A DNA stretch of 33,589 nucleotides from Lentisphaerae bacterium GWF2_50_93 (GCA_001804815.1 MHBI01000063.1:1-33589), one strand, 5' to 3'; positions 9,101 to 17,538 are shown, numbered from the stretch's first letter. The notes: generated from the sequence alone by a model not told the origin. Numbers and translations: made by a program.

Positions 9101-9366
9101 CCTGTCGCCAGCCTCCTGGCCCCTTCCCTCCTGAAAGAGAAGATCCATAACAGCCAGCACATCAGCGCAAGGTTGAACAAAACAATCACCGCCACGAAAA
9201 ACATCCTGGTCCAGGAATTGAAGTTGAGCATGTTGTCGAGGGAGAACAGGCAGAAAAGCAGGAGCAGATCCGCCGAAAGCACGGCAAGAACTGCGATTAT
9301 GGCCTGCCGGACCTTTCCGACAAGCTGGTACCTATTTAAGGTCCTGTATAAATCCCCTGTCGCCAT
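6181..9366 (-). CDS. Large membrane-anchored coiled-coil protein, DUF4175-like
   Basis: 1061 residues from the ATG at 9366, which has AGGAG 7 nt upstream; a TTG one codon earlier is less likely. Transmembrane helices are visible at about 23-47, 55-77 and 148-166. A beta-rich periplasmic section of repeated Ig-like stretches follows (NYTQFNVTPGDIEIIEGDSC, VMVKPPEYSGEKEYPLPQL, FLNTSTNIELLPGEKIPIQI). From about 500 to 780 it becomes strongly charged coiled coil rich in Lys, Glu and Leu. A low-complexity Gly/Ser/Asn segment follows (about 850-950), then a helical end. This matches the DUF4175-type proteins found at the end of MoxR/VWA clusters in PVC bacteria; the match is by architecture and context, not by a diagnostic motif. 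It overlaps the previous gene by 35 nt. Confidence 0.7.
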   Translation of the reverse strand: MATGDLYRTLNRYQLVGKVRQAIIAVLAVLSADLLLLFCLFSLDNMLNFNSWTRMFFVAVIVLFNLALMCWLLWIFSFRREGARRLATGFEKEHGIKDNSIINAVCFNEDDGIPPSLKNIFVGKASEKCRKVKLRFSSVAKTRNFILASRLLLLAILVFGIYSAVFHRHAQNALLRFINPCSQLASLNYTQFNVTPGDIEIIEGDSCRIVSTASRGGEPARDLSVVVKNQDSVDSYEMQRGDNGFSMDLKNITSPVVYSVRNRHESSRWFTVGVVRKPRFENLSVMVKPPEYSGEKEYPLPQLKRNNEILKDSLVKVSSVLPSGLKASFFANGRPLSDSSGFEHRLSAHTVFSANIKNERGLENKDAWTAEFSVVEDKVPEIRFLNTSTNIELLPGEKIPIQILAEDDIAVKTIDIFIEASPEEKILKSFKYDQNRKSLREVWMLTADKAVFATNATYRIWARVSDNFPGGHVGITQVPITVHIVDNSKILAEISKNDAEGKLYSFLIKALEKQKAVQNMLGGRIKNIKIKNELSEIDSNQNEVHKLIESASSTAGELRKSNRITEAMKTGIDQVKNGISTEILGEFKDAFNEKKGDARITLNKIILMQGQLIAKLEELLNLMALGKKDMEAKKEESKEELQDLALLDKLKGLKKDLDKFKEDQRKIMEKTEELDKKNPEDWTKNDEAVLGDLSAKEIDLSKFIKADFNDLSKLGRQDFSNSKMAEELIAMYEELQKAGDALKKKENIEIATLNEEAAAGLAETVEQNLERWLADTPDNIKWNAEQGEGSPDVNMTDLPNELTDIIGDLIESEKDMSEDSQDSTNSTAWDKDEGLGWGVSDGNINSMQAKGITGNVLPNNNEVQGRSGEGRSGKSSGQFVGNTAVGKGGRDTPTRLTESPFEEGTIKDTSKTAQGGATGGGKQSGIGHEGLRGKTPDNNRDLEQRFPGQVEMKQKAEALLRKLTVQNLPTGDLEEAISKMELMSKYNAKGKGLEFRQVRDDLLSSLIDAKTAVNEAVKSDVEKNIAKKKKDNFFKYNGKENTPSGYEDTVEAYFKSLAEGE

Positions 9367-10612
9367 CAACAGTCTCCTGGTTTAATTTAAGTTCCGCTCC
9401 CGGCTTGACCGCACATAGGGAAGGCACGATGAAAAGCTTCCTGACCTTTTCCGAGTCCTGCTGCTTATGTCTTATCAGCACGAACCTCTTGTCGAGCTGC
9501 CATTCGTTTTCAGGAAGGTGCCAGGTCATCATCTCCAGATGCCAGATACGTACGCCGTGGACTGGATTGCCCATGCCGTCGAGGAAGTCTGATCTCTGCT
9601 TGTATGCAAGGGTCTTGGCGTAATCCCTGGAACCTTCAAGTTTCAACAGCCATTTCTCCTTGAAGAAGTCGTCTGTCAGGGGCAGCACCTTCCTTATGGC
9701 TGCCAGATCGCCGTCCTGCAGCGGAACGTTCTTGATTCCAGAAGGAATATTCCCAGAGAATCCGGCAAGGACATAAGTGTCGGTAAGAATAAACACGTCG
9801 TATGTTCCTGGGAGCAGATTACCGAAATCAAACTTGCTTCCCTCTGAAACTTTCGCAGTCAACATGCTCTCCCTTTCATTATTGAACGCCGAGACCTTCA
9901 ATAACTTGCCGAGCCCTTCGACTGAACCTTTGATCGGCAATGCATCTACGGCCTTGTTTCCGGGGAACTGCAATGATGCGGGATACACGACTTCATTGAG
10001 CTTCTGTCCCTTCTCCCCCTTGATCTGGCGATGGAGGAACATCTTGCGCTTTCCAGTATTGTCCTTGACGTAGAATGCGGCAGAAACTAAATGGCCGGCT
10101 ACAGTCGAACCATCTATTAGATTTATCTTCGCTATGAAATTCATGAACGGATATTCTTTCTCGTCATAATAGACTTTCTCAATGCTGCCAGCCTCCTTGT
10201 AGACCCAGGGCTTCTTCATGTCCGCAGTTTCAACCGTATTATCAATCGAGACAATGTCTTCAAGCGGAAACTGTTTCTGGCGTCCCTCATTCAAGGGGGT
10301 TATTGTCAGGGGATTGGATCCGATGATGGTAAATAATCCGGTAACGACAGAACCGTCGTTCATGGTGACGATCGCCTCGACGCTGACGCTCTCCTTGTCC
10401 GCTGCGAACACCGGAAGAACAGAAAAAAGGGACAGAATGACCGCAAGTGTTGATATCCTCTTGCGGGATATGTTCCAAAATAATAGATCCAATTGCAAAA
10501 CTACAAAGGAACGTCTGTCTCCAGGTCGGCACAAAAGAGCCGGCCTGGAGACCGGCGCTCCATTAAAAGAGCAGTTTTGAAATTGGATCAGTATTTTGAA
10601 TAGATGTTTCAT
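9332..10612 (-). CDS. Secreted protein of unknown function, N-terminus interrupted by a 104-bp palindrome
   Basis: 426 residues from the ATG at 10612. Residues 1-8 (MKHLFKIL) and about 44-70 (ISRKRISTLAVILSLFSVLP, VFAAD) together would make a normal signal peptide. Residues about 9-43 are encoded by a 104-bp foldback element. An alternative in-frame TTG inside the element's right terminus would give MDLLFWNISRKRISTLAVIL, so the upstream ATG is not certain. The mature part has a small beta domain with the phrases VTMNDGSVVTGLFTI and FPLEDIVSIDN, then INLIDGSTVAGHLVSAAFYV, a tandem of the same fold. No enzyme motif is seen. The 3' end overlaps the next gene, so the pair is translationally coupled. 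Function unknown; it belongs to the MoxR operon by position. Confidence 0.65.
   Translation of the reverse strand: MKHLFKILIQFQNCSFNGAPVSRPALLCRPGDRRSFVVLQLDLLFWNISRKRISTLAVILSLFSVLPVFAADKESVSVEAIVTMNDGSVVTGLFTIIGSNPLTITPLNEGRQKQFPLEDIVSIDNTVETADMKKPWVYKEAGSIEKVYYDEKEYPFMNFIAKINLIDGSTVAGHLVSAAFYVKDNTGKRKMFLHRQIKGEKGQKLNEVVYPASLQFPGNKAVDALPIKGSVEGLGKLLKVSAFNNERESMLTAKVSEGSKFDFGNLLPGTYDVFILTDTYVLAGFSGNIPSGIKNVPLQDGDLAAIRKVLPLTDDFFKEKWLLKLEGSRDYAKTLAYKQRSDFLDGMGNPVHGVRIWHLEMMTWHLPENEWQLDKRFVLIRHKQQDSEKVRKLFIVPSLCAVKPGAELKLNQETVDGDRGFIQDLK
10486..10589 (-). repeat. 104-bp foldback (MITE-like) element inside a signal-peptide region
   Basis: The terminal arms GATCCAATTGCAAAACTAC (10486-10504) and GCAGTTTTGAAATTGGATC (10571-10589) pair at 17 of 19 positions. 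Inner arms 10508-10530 and 10539-10561 pair at 19 of 23, most differences being transitions, around the loop ACAAAAGA. The whole element can fold into one long hairpin. It lies in frame within the N-terminus of the secreted protein gene at 9332-10612. The 13-mer CAATTGCAAAACT at its terminus recurs at 31955-31967 beside repeat copy C. Confidence 0.85.
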
Positions 10613-10650
10613 AGTATTTCTTTCTTCAAAAGGCAGTTGCTAAATTGCCT

Positions 10651-10754
10651 AAGGTAGGGCGCGTTCAGAGTTTACCCCGGTTCCTACCCAAAAAAGGACA
10701 TCGGGGTAACGCGCCGCCTAAAGAACGGACGGCTCGGCGAGCCGTCCCTACCTT
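10651..10754. repeat. GGTAGGG-bounded palindromic repeat, copy D
   Basis: Terminal inverted repeats AAGGTAGGG (10651-10659) and CCCTACCTT (10746-10754). Inside are GGCGCG/CGCGCC with TTACCCCG/CGGGGTAA, and GACGGCTCG/CGAGCCGTC. A shorter relative is at 28277-28340. It fills most of the 202-bp gap between two operon genes and could act as an attenuator or processing site. Confidence 0.8.
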
Positions 10755-10814
10755 AAATAGACAACTATTGCAATCAACCCACATACAATACGATCCCTGA
10801 CCACGATAATTACG

Positions 10815-12974
10815 TCACGTCAGGTTGAATTTCCTCCTTAGGATCCATTCCGCCACGAGAAGCAACAGGAGCATCAGGAAGAACCATGGGGTCTCAAAGA
10901 CAAGCCTTTCCTCCCTTTCGATCTTGTTCTTTGACAAGCTCTCGTAGATGTCGTTCTCAAGCCTGCTACGCTCGTCAGTACTATAGATATGCTTTCCAGT
11001 GGAATATTCAAGGAACCTGGACATTTCAGACCTGACGTCCTGGGTTTCCCTTATGCTCTCGCCGGAAAGCACCAGCTTGAACCTCTGACGCAGTATCTTG
11101 TCCTTGCCGGCGCATGATACCTTCAGCATGTATCTGCCCGGCTTGATTGAATTGAAGAAGCACTTGTAGAATCCCCCTTTCCTCTCCATCGGAAGAGACG
11201 CATAGGCCGCACCGGTAGCCGTATTGTAGAGATCCGCGTTGACTTTTAGTCCGGCATCCACGCCTTCTGGAACGCTGACAACCGCATCCACCTCCAGGCT
11301 GTCTCCCGGAACAAGCTCCGTCTTGTTCACGGATATCTTAAGGATGTCGCTCTCGTTGCCGGCCTGCGAATAATTCAGGAGCTGCTTCCAGAAATCATTG
11401 AAATTGCCAGCCCGCCCGGATGTACCGCCCCACAGCGAAAATGAATTTGAAAGGACCCCTATGACAACGCCTTTTCCAAAATGCTGCACTGCGACAACCG
11501 GCAGGCGCGCCCCCTGCGACTCCGCCCAGAGAAGGACTTTGGAACTGCTTTTTACAAGCTTCACCGCATTGATTGACTTCAGGACGAAATCGGGATCCTT
11601 GGAATTACGGGCTATTATCTCGCGGACCCTGTCCGAAAAACTGTTCGACTCCACGTCGTCCGCTGAAACCTTGAAGTTGCCCGGAATGAAGGAATTGTCG
11701 GCATGTACAAAAGGCGACAGCCTCCTCAGCGGCGAGTTTTCCGGAAGAATTCCAAAGGAATCCTTTCCTCCTAGCAGGATCAGACTTCCACCGGCACTGA
11801 CATATTTTTCAAGTACATTCTCCTCGACATCCGTAAGGGCCGGCCTGTTATGTGTACCGAGTATGAAGGTCCCGACATGGGACATCTTCCCGGGTGAATT
11901 CGGCAGTCCGTCCTTGAACGCCTGGTCAGGTTCAATTCCCCGGAGCGAATATTTCCCGTCGGCGATCTTGTAGAACGCCGTGAACTTCTCCTGGTTCTGT
12001 TCGAGGAACCGGATCATGGGTCTGAAACTGTTCGAGAGTTCCGGGAAGTATGCGACTATCTCCGAATCGTCCTTCACGACTTCGAATGCGATCTCCCGCG
12101 AATTGTTCAAGTAAGTGATCTCGCCCTGGAGCTTCTCCACCTGGAACTTCAGCACATGCACTCCTTCGGTCTTGAACACATGCTTTACGACCTCTGTCGC
12201 CGACCCCTCGCTGAACTTCAAGCTCCTCTGCTCCTTCAGAACTCCGTCCTCCGATATGCCTAGTTCGACACCGCGCACATTGCCGAACCCATGGATCGAC
12301 ACCGGAATCTTCAGCTCGATTTCCTCGTTCACGCGCACCTTGTCCGGACACTTGAACGAGTCGATCCCCAGATCCTTGCTGCCGCCGAGATCGGTGCCTG
12401 TCCTCACGCAGAAGACAGGAACCTGCATGTTGGCCCCTCTGAATCCGGAATAATCATTTCCGTCGGAGACGAAGACAATTGCGGCCGTCTCGGAAAGACC
12501 GATGTCCTTGTCGACCTGTTTAACTGCAACGGCGAAATTCGTGCCTCCGGAAACCTTCACCTTGTCCAGTTCCGCCGCTCCTGTTTTCTTCTCTGCAGTA
12601 TCGTTGAAAGCATAGTAGCTGATCGGATAATCTGCGATCTTCGCAAATTTCCTTTCCTTCAGGAAACTGACGGCGGCATCGTATCTGGTCTTCCCGGCTT
12701 TTTCATCGGCGCATCCCATCGACAGCGATGAATCCATCAGGAACACGATGTTGGAGGTCTTCTTGTCTTCCTCCATCTTGTTCAGCACTGGAGAAAGAAT
12801 CATGAGTATGATGCAGAGGAACGAGGCGGCTCTCAGTATGATCAGCACCCTCTTCCTCCCTGCCGTCAGGAGATGACCGGTTCCAGCACGCATTGACAGG
12901 ACGAGGGCAATGACTGAAACAAGCACTATCGCGCAGACCAGCCAGGCGGGAACCAATGGGAAGAAGTAAAGCAT
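10815..12974 (-). CDS. Membrane-anchored VWA protein with glutamine-amidotransferase-like domain
   Basis: 719 residues. Two N-terminal transmembrane helices (about 8-28 and 43-64) precede a von Willebrand A domain with a complete MIDAS start, D81-x-S83-x-S85 in FLMDSSLSM, and a later FVSDGND. Residues about 200-300 look like an Ig-like linker. Residues about 360-540 contain GTFILGTHNRPALTDVEENV and LEKYVSAGGSLILLGGKDSF, the flavodoxin-like GATase-type fold often fused to VWA in PVC clusters. A final helix (FFLMLLLLLVAEWIL) is followed by a basic tail. The ATG shares one base with the upstream stop (TGATG), so the two VWA genes are coupled. Likely an envelope partner of MoxR; the ligand is unknown. 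Confidence 0.82.
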   Translation of the reverse strand: MLYFFPLVPAWLVCAIVLVSVIALVLSMRAGTGHLLTAGRKRVLIILRAASFLCIILMILSPVLNKMEEDKKTSNIVFLMDSSLSMGCADEKAGKTRYDAAVSFLKERKFAKIADYPISYYAFNDTAEKKTGAAELDKVKVSGGTNFAVAVKQVDKDIGLSETAAIVFVSDGNDYSGFRGANMQVPVFCVRTGTDLGGSKDLGIDSFKCPDKVRVNEEIELKIPVSIHGFGNVRGVELGISEDGVLKEQRSLKFSEGSATEVVKHVFKTEGVHVLKFQVEKLQGEITYLNNSREIAFEVVKDDSEIVAYFPELSNSFRPMIRFLEQNQEKFTAFYKIADGKYSLRGIEPDQAFKDGLPNSPGKMSHVGTFILGTHNRPALTDVEENVLEKYVSAGGSLILLGGKDSFGILPENSPLRRLSPFVHADNSFIPGNFKVSADDVESNSFSDRVREIIARNSKDPDFVLKSINAVKLVKSSSKVLLWAESQGARLPVVAVQHFGKGVVIGVLSNSFSLWGGTSGRAGNFNDFWKQLLNYSQAGNESDILKISVNKTELVPGDSLEVDAVVSVPEGVDAGLKVNADLYNTATGAAYASLPMERKGGFYKCFFNSIKPGRYMLKVSCAGKDKILRQRFKLVLSGESIRETQDVRSEMSRFLEYSTGKHIYSTDERSRLENDIYESLSKNKIEREERLVFETPWFFLMLLLLLVAEWILRRKFNLT

Positions 12975-15034
12975 CAGGACTTCCCCCCTTTCAAGGCGGA
13001 CGCCTTTGGATTGAAATATCCCAGATGGTTGTCGGAGATGAGGAACTCCATCAGGGCGGCGCAGAACAGCAGCACCAGGAACAGTCCTGCAAGGCTGCTG
13101 CCCTTCCTGCTGGAGTCGACCTGTTCCACGACAGTTGAATCCGTAGATATGAAATTGACCTCATGCTCGATTATCGATGCCAGCATCTTTTCGCGGGGCA
13201 GCATCTCCGGCTTGCTTTCCTCGGCATCGCAGCCCAGCACGGCAGCCCTGATGTCGGCGCCTTCAAATGTGATCACACCTGGTATCCATGTTTCCTCGAA
13301 AGGAAATGTCCTTCCCTTCACTGTCTTGATCTTGAATGTCCCCGAGGATTCCGAGACGTCGATTGAATTTGAAAACGGATTCAGCTGGATCCTGTTGCCG
13401 CATACAATGCTCTTGATGTCGGACATACCGTTTGCGGCATGGTCGATCAGATGGACCATGACTACAGGAAACGATTTCAGTTCAGGCCAGTTGCAGTAGT
13501 CGTTGCGCGCAGAACATGCCAGGGCGATCCAGCGGCCGTTTCCGACCTTGCGTTCGACAATCACATTCCTCCCTCCTGCAGTCGCAAGCACTTTTGCCGA
13601 AGGATCAGAGCTGATCTCCTGCATGTTCCTCCAGGACAGGTAGTCCAGCTGCAGCAGATCGTTCATTATCGCAAGATCTTCTTTGAATGCGATTCCTGTT
13701 TTATTTAACGCAACCTTGCTTCCGTAGACGTGCAAACCGGTGATGCCTTCCTTTTTGAGGGCCTCGGTAATTCCCGACATGCTGGTCGCCTTCGTCCTAG
13801 GTCCGGGAAATGAGACTACTGTCCCCCCTCCTTTAAGATAACCTGAAATCAAAGCCGCATATTTTTCCGGAACCGAATCGATATCGGCCAGCAACATGAC
13901 ATGTATCCCTGAAATCATTTCAGGCGAAAGCTCCTTTACGGTAGTTGTCTGGAAGCTTATGCCGTTGGACGCCGAACCATCAGGATCAAGGGCATGCCTG
14001 ATGAAGAAATATGGATCGGTCTTCACGAATTCGTCTTCATATACTGCAAGCACCTTGACGTTCTTGGAGACGGACGCGGCGAAATATCTCCTGTTGTCCA
14101 TGCTGTAGGGATCATCCTTCACTCCGATCGAGCCGTAGATCACTCCTTCTGAAACCGGAACAAACGAGAACTCCCCGGACTTCCTCTCACCGCCTGCAAT
14201 AGTCAGATCACGTGTTTCCAGCGTCTTGCCGCTGACTTCGAAATTCAGTTCGGTCCTGCTCTCGGACCTGCCGAAATTCTCGACATCATATTCCACCCTC
14301 ATGGTCCTGTTGACAGTCTTGGGCTTGAATCCGGTGGTCACACGTGTCACCGAAATATTTTCCTGCGTCCCGGAAACTGCGACGAAATATATCCTGGAGT
14401 CCCTGAGTTCAGCGTCCCTGTATGGCTGCGACGGCGCCTGGCATTCCTGGAAATCCGAGATCAGGAATATTTCATGGTTGGGATTCTGGGACATTTTTAT
14501 ATAATCCGAAGCCTGTTTGAATCCCGCCGAATACGATCCGCTGCATCCTGAGGGAGCACTGTTCTTGATGGCCTCATCGGCCTTCCGGATGTTCTCCGTC
14601 AGCGAAACGCCTTTCCTTCCTGACAGGAATATCACGGCGGCCGAATCCCCTCCGCCGAGGGCGCCGACTATTTCCTGCGCTTTTTTGCGGGCATATGAAT
14701 AGGCGGGTTCGCCGGAAGAATTTTTTCTGCACATCGAAAGCGTATCGTCGAGGATTATCACCGCGTCAGTCCTTCCGCCGGAAAGGTATTTGAATCCTCC
14801 GATGGACGGACTTGCAAGCGCAAGCACCAGGAAAAGGACGGCGAGAGTCCTCAGCAGCAGGAGAAGGAAATCCCTCAGTTTCCTCCTGAAGGAGAGGAAC
14901 CTCTCCCTCTTCCTGAAAAACTGGACCGTTGAAAATTTGACGCGGACCCTGTTCCTCTTGAAATAGAGGTGTATCACCAGCGGGATGGAAAGCGCCAGCA
15001 GCCCCCAGAGGAACATTGTGTTGCCGAATTGCAT
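12974..15034 (-). CDS. BatA-type N-terminal membrane domain plus VWA domain protein
   Basis: 686 residues. The N-terminal double-transmembrane BatA region (FLWGLLALSIPLVIHLYFKR at 8-27, then about 55-75) with KFSTVQFF is typical of this family. The VWA domain begins at IILDDTLSM, where the metal site reads D96-x-T98-x-S100; the canonical first Ser is Thr. A later FLISDFQECQAP is the DFQ strand. A GATase-like middle section (HVMLLADIDSVPEKYAALIS, GYLKGGGTVVSFPGP) and a C-terminal helix (LAGLFLVLLFCAALMEFLIS) follow. The gene overlaps the next one by one base. The ribosome binding site is weak (AGAAAG), and the 203-bp upstream gap is repeat-filled. Confidence 0.85.
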   Translation of the reverse strand: MQFGNTMFLWGLLALSIPLVIHLYFKRNRVRVKFSTVQFFRKRERFLSFRRKLRDFLLLLLRTLAVLFLVLALASPSIGGFKYLSGGRTDAVIILDDTLSMCRKNSSGEPAYSYARKKAQEIVGALGGGDSAAVIFLSGRKGVSLTENIRKADEAIKNSAPSGCSGSYSAGFKQASDYIKMSQNPNHEIFLISDFQECQAPSQPYRDAELRDSRIYFVAVSGTQENISVTRVTTGFKPKTVNRTMRVEYDVENFGRSESRTELNFEVSGKTLETRDLTIAGGERKSGEFSFVPVSEGVIYGSIGVKDDPYSMDNRRYFAASVSKNVKVLAVYEDEFVKTDPYFFIRHALDPDGSASNGISFQTTTVKELSPEMISGIHVMLLADIDSVPEKYAALISGYLKGGGTVVSFPGPRTKATSMSGITEALKKEGITGLHVYGSKVALNKTGIAFKEDLAIMNDLLQLDYLSWRNMQEISSDPSAKVLATAGGRNVIVERKVGNGRWIALACSARNDYCNWPELKSFPVVMVHLIDHAANGMSDIKSIVCGNRIQLNPFSNSIDVSESSGTFKIKTVKGRTFPFEETWIPGVITFEGADIRAAVLGCDAEESKPEMLPREKMLASIIEHEVNFISTDSTVVEQVDSSRKGSSLAGLFLVLLFCAALMEFLISDNHLGYFNPKASALKGGKS

Positions 15035-15237
15035 CAGTAATTTACTTTCTAAATTCCAAGCTCCAAATCACAAAATCCAAACAAGTTTCATATTCCAATA
15101 TTCAAACAAATACAAATCCAAGAACACGCCTTGCGGCGTTAACTACAAACGAATTGCCAATCGCATTTACGAGCGTTCAATCACTCCTTGGATGTGGAAT
15201 TCAAATCACCCAATCTCCAAATCATTAAATAACCCAA
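15035..15237. repeat. Repeat-filled gap with CCAAAT-rich tracks and a hairpin
   Basis: No gene is supported here. The stretch holds irregular repeats of AATTCCAA/CAAATCCAA type at 15050-15122, a hairpin ACGCC-TTGC-GGCGT near 15125-15138, and the boundary motif GGAATTCAAATCACCCAATC near 15196. That motif resembles the reverse complement of the GATTGGGTTTGAATTC end of the GGAT-track repeats. Confidence 0.6.
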
Positions 15238-16131
15238 TTAAAACAGCTCCTCCCTCTTCGTGAAGTACGCAAGCAGCGCCCTCTCGAAAGGAGTCCTGAT
15301 ATTTATCGACTCGAACATTATGTTCATCTTCTCGCAGGACGACTTGAGACCCTGCACATACTCATTGAAGTCGTGCATGTAGATGTCCCTGGAGAATTCG
15401 CTCTCGAACTCGACGATGTCCCCGGTCTCCATGTCCTCGAACTCGACGAGCCCCTTGTATGGCAGCTGCAGCTCGGTCTCGTCAAGGATCTGGAAAAGTA
15501 TTACTTCCGCCTTCTTGTAGCGGAAATGTTCGAGGGTCTTCAGGAAGTCCTTGTCGAGGTCGAAGAAATCCGAAAAGATCACCACGAGTGATCTCCTTGA
15601 TATCTGCTCGGCTATTCCATGGAAGCATTTCGCCGCATCGGTTTTGCCTTTCGGTGAAATATTCTCAAGGGTGGAAAGCAGGTTCAGCATGTTCTGCCGT
15701 GAATTCTTCGGCGGGTGATAGCTGCGGATGATGTCGTTGTATGTGAAAAGACCGACAGCATCCCTCTGCCGCTGCATCAGATATATGAACGCAGCGGCCA
15801 TGTAGCAGGCATAGTTGAACTTGTGCTTCCTGGTCCCTGGCATCGCCATCGAGTTGGAAACATCCAAGACGACATACGAGTTCATATTCGTCTCGTTCTC
15901 AAACTGCTTCACGTAGTACCGGTCTGTCTTCGCATATACGAACCAGTCGAGATATTTTACCGAGTCGCCGGGACAGTATTTCCTGTATTCCGCGAATTCG
16001 GAGGAGAATCCCTTGAATGGAGATCTGTGCAATCCCATTATGGAGCCTTCGACAAGATACCTGGAAACCATCTCAATGTTGCTGAGGGCGTCCAAGGTCT
16101 CAGGAGGAAGGAAATGATATTTGTCTGACAT
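15238..16131 (-). CDS. DUF58 family protein with VWA-like fold
   Basis: 297 residues, soluble. The N-terminal half has the DUF58 signature GLHRSPFKGFSSEFAEYRKY and CPGDSVKYLDWFVYAKTDRY (the RxYxPGDxxRxIDW-like block). YVVLDVSNSM follows, with metal-site residues D90, S92 and S94, and later VVIFSDFFDLD. DUF58 proteins are encoded directly downstream of MoxR ATPases and are thought to work with them; that order is kept here. The ATG is preceded by AGGATG at a somewhat long distance. The C-terminus is complete (FERALLAYFTKREELF). Confidence 0.9.
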   Translation of the reverse strand: MSDKYHFLPPETLDALSNIEMVSRYLVEGSIMGLHRSPFKGFSSEFAEYRKYCPGDSVKYLDWFVYAKTDRYYVKQFENETNMNSYVVLDVSNSMAMPGTRKHKFNYACYMAAAFIYLMQRQRDAVGLFTYNDIIRSYHPPKNSRQNMLNLLSTLENISPKGKTDAAKCFHGIAEQISRRSLVVIFSDFFDLDKDFLKTLEHFRYKKAEVILFQILDETELQLPYKGLVEFEDMETGDIVEFESEFSRDIYMHDFNEYVQGLKSSCEKMNIMFESINIRTPFERALLAYFTKREELF

Positions 16132-16141
16132 GGCTACATCA

Positions 16142-16312
16142 TCCTAAAATGATTGGATTATTGGATTGATGGATGACTGGATGATTGGGTTTGAATTCAA
16201 CGTAAAAATGCATGGGAGCATGGAAAATGTCGTTTTGTAAAAGCTCATAGATTTTCATTAAATTCATTTTTTTTCGCAATCATCCATCAATCCAACCATC
16301 CATTCATCCGTT
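16142..16312. repeat. Inverted pair of GGAT-track repeats between DUF58 and moxR
   Basis: A GGAT-rich track at about 16150-16190, ending in GGATGATTGGGTTTGAATTC, faces an inverted ATCCATCAATCC track at about 16279-16311. The two could form an imperfect stem across about 85 bases of AT-rich loop. No gene is seen in this 195-bp gap. Confidence 0.75.
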
Positions 16313-16326
16313 TTGTATTGTCCCAC

Positions 16327-17340
16327 CTATTCCGCCGGTTCAGGCACTGCCTTGATCAGCTTGTTTATTATGTCGGCCGGACCAATCCCCTCGCCCGCCG
16401 CATGGAAATTGCAGGCGATCCTGTGGAACATGACCGACTGGACGCTGCGTCTTACATCCTCGCAGCAGACATTCACGCGCCCGTTCAGTCCTGCCCAAGC
16501 CTTGGCGGCAAGGATCAGATACTGTCCGGCCCTCGGTCCAGCCCCGTAGTTGAGATTCTTCCTGATGAACTCCGGAGATTCCGGATATCCGGGCCTCGAC
16601 ATCCTGACAAGGTCGGCCGTATAAGCAAGGACATGATCGCTGACTGGAATGTCTCGGACGATCCTCTGAAGCTCCATTATCCTTGGACCGTTGATGACAT
16701 GCTTCAGTTTCACGCTCCTGTTGACTGTCGTCTGTCCGATGATCTGTATCTCGTCCTTTCTTCCCGGATAATCCATCCTGACCAGGAACATGAAACGGTC
16801 AAGCTGCGCTTCTGGGAGAGGATAAGTACCTTCCTGTTCTATCGGATTCTGTGTCGCGAGGACAAAGAACGGGGCCGGAAGGTCGAATTTCATTCCTCCG
16901 TTGGTGACGTGACGTTCCTGCATCGCCTCGAGCAGCGCAGCCTGTGTCTTTGGAGGAGTACGGTTGATCTCGTCTGCAAGAAGTATGTTTGTAAATACAG
17001 GGCCTTTCACGAACCTCAGGCTTCTCTTCGCGCTTCCGACTTCCTCGTCGAGAATCTCGGTTCCGGTTATGTCGGAGGGCATGAGGTCGGGGGTGAACTG
17101 TATCCTGTTGAATTCGAGATCCATCGCCTCCCCCAGACAGCGCACGAGAAGTGTCTTGGCTAGTCCAGGCACTCCAAGTATGAGGCAATGTCCGCCTGAA
17201 AGGACTGTTACCAGTACCTGGTCGATCACATCCTCCTGTCCTACAATTACCTTTCCAATCTCCTTTTTTATCTCCTGGAATGATTGTGAAAGCTTGCTGA
17301 TCTCCGCAATCATCTTGTCGGTATCAATTTGCTGGGGCAT
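16327..17340 (-). CDS. MoxR-family AAA+ ATPase
   Basis: 337 residues, the usual length. Walker A is GVPGLAKT (G56 to T63) and Walker B is ILLADEINR (D123, E124). Sensor 1 is FVLATQNPIEQEGTYPLPEA and the LDRFMF block that follows is characteristic of MoxR. The C-terminal lid has NYGAGPRAGQYLILAAKAWA. MoxR ATPases act as chaperones that insert cofactors into, or remodel, VWA-domain partners; the DUF58 and two VWA genes follow directly. The start is well supported by AAGGAG 8 nt upstream of the ATG. The gene is separated from both neighbours by repeat-filled gaps of 195-198 bp. Confidence 0.95.
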   Translation of the reverse strand: MPQQIDTDKMIAEISKLSQSFQEIKKEIGKVIVGQEDVIDQVLVTVLSGGHCLILGVPGLAKTLLVRCLGEAMDLEFNRIQFTPDLMPSDITGTEILDEEVGSAKRSLRFVKGPVFTNILLADEINRTPPKTQAALLEAMQERHVTNGGMKFDLPAPFFVLATQNPIEQEGTYPLPEAQLDRFMFLVRMDYPGRKDEIQIIGQTTVNRSVKLKHVINGPRIMELQRIVRDIPVSDHVLAYTADLVRMSRPGYPESPEFIRKNLNYGAGPRAGQYLILAAKAWAGLNGRVNVCCEDVRRSVQSVMFHRIACNFHAAGEGIGPADIINKLIKAVPEPAE

Positions 17341-17402
17341 GTATACTACTCCTTGATTTATTCACACATGTCTTAGATAAACACCTATTTTACCATATCA
17401 AC

Positions 17403-17527
17403 CAGTTTTCGGGATGGATGGATTGTTGGATTATTGGATGGATGATAAAACAAAGATAATAAATGAGCCCATCTTAAATTAATTCCATACCCAATCATCC
17501 ATCAATCCACCAATCCATTCATCCTTC
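17403..17527. repeat. Inverted pair of GGAT-track repeats between moxR and the DUF4159 gene
   Basis: A plus-strand track of GGATGGATGGATTGTTGGAT type at about 17411-17441 faces a complementary CCAATCATCCATCAATCC track at about 17490-17525. The G-rich strand carries repeated GG pairs 2-5 bases apart, compatible with a two-tetrad G-quadruplex. No gene is seen in this 198-bp gap. Confidence 0.75.
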
Positions 17528-17538
17528 CCTATTTATTT

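Noticed and set aside
16142..17527. Possible CRISPR array because of short regularly repeated GGAT units
   Set aside because: Units are 4-8 bases with no spacers of constant length and no cas genes; they are degenerate tracks with inserted hairpins.
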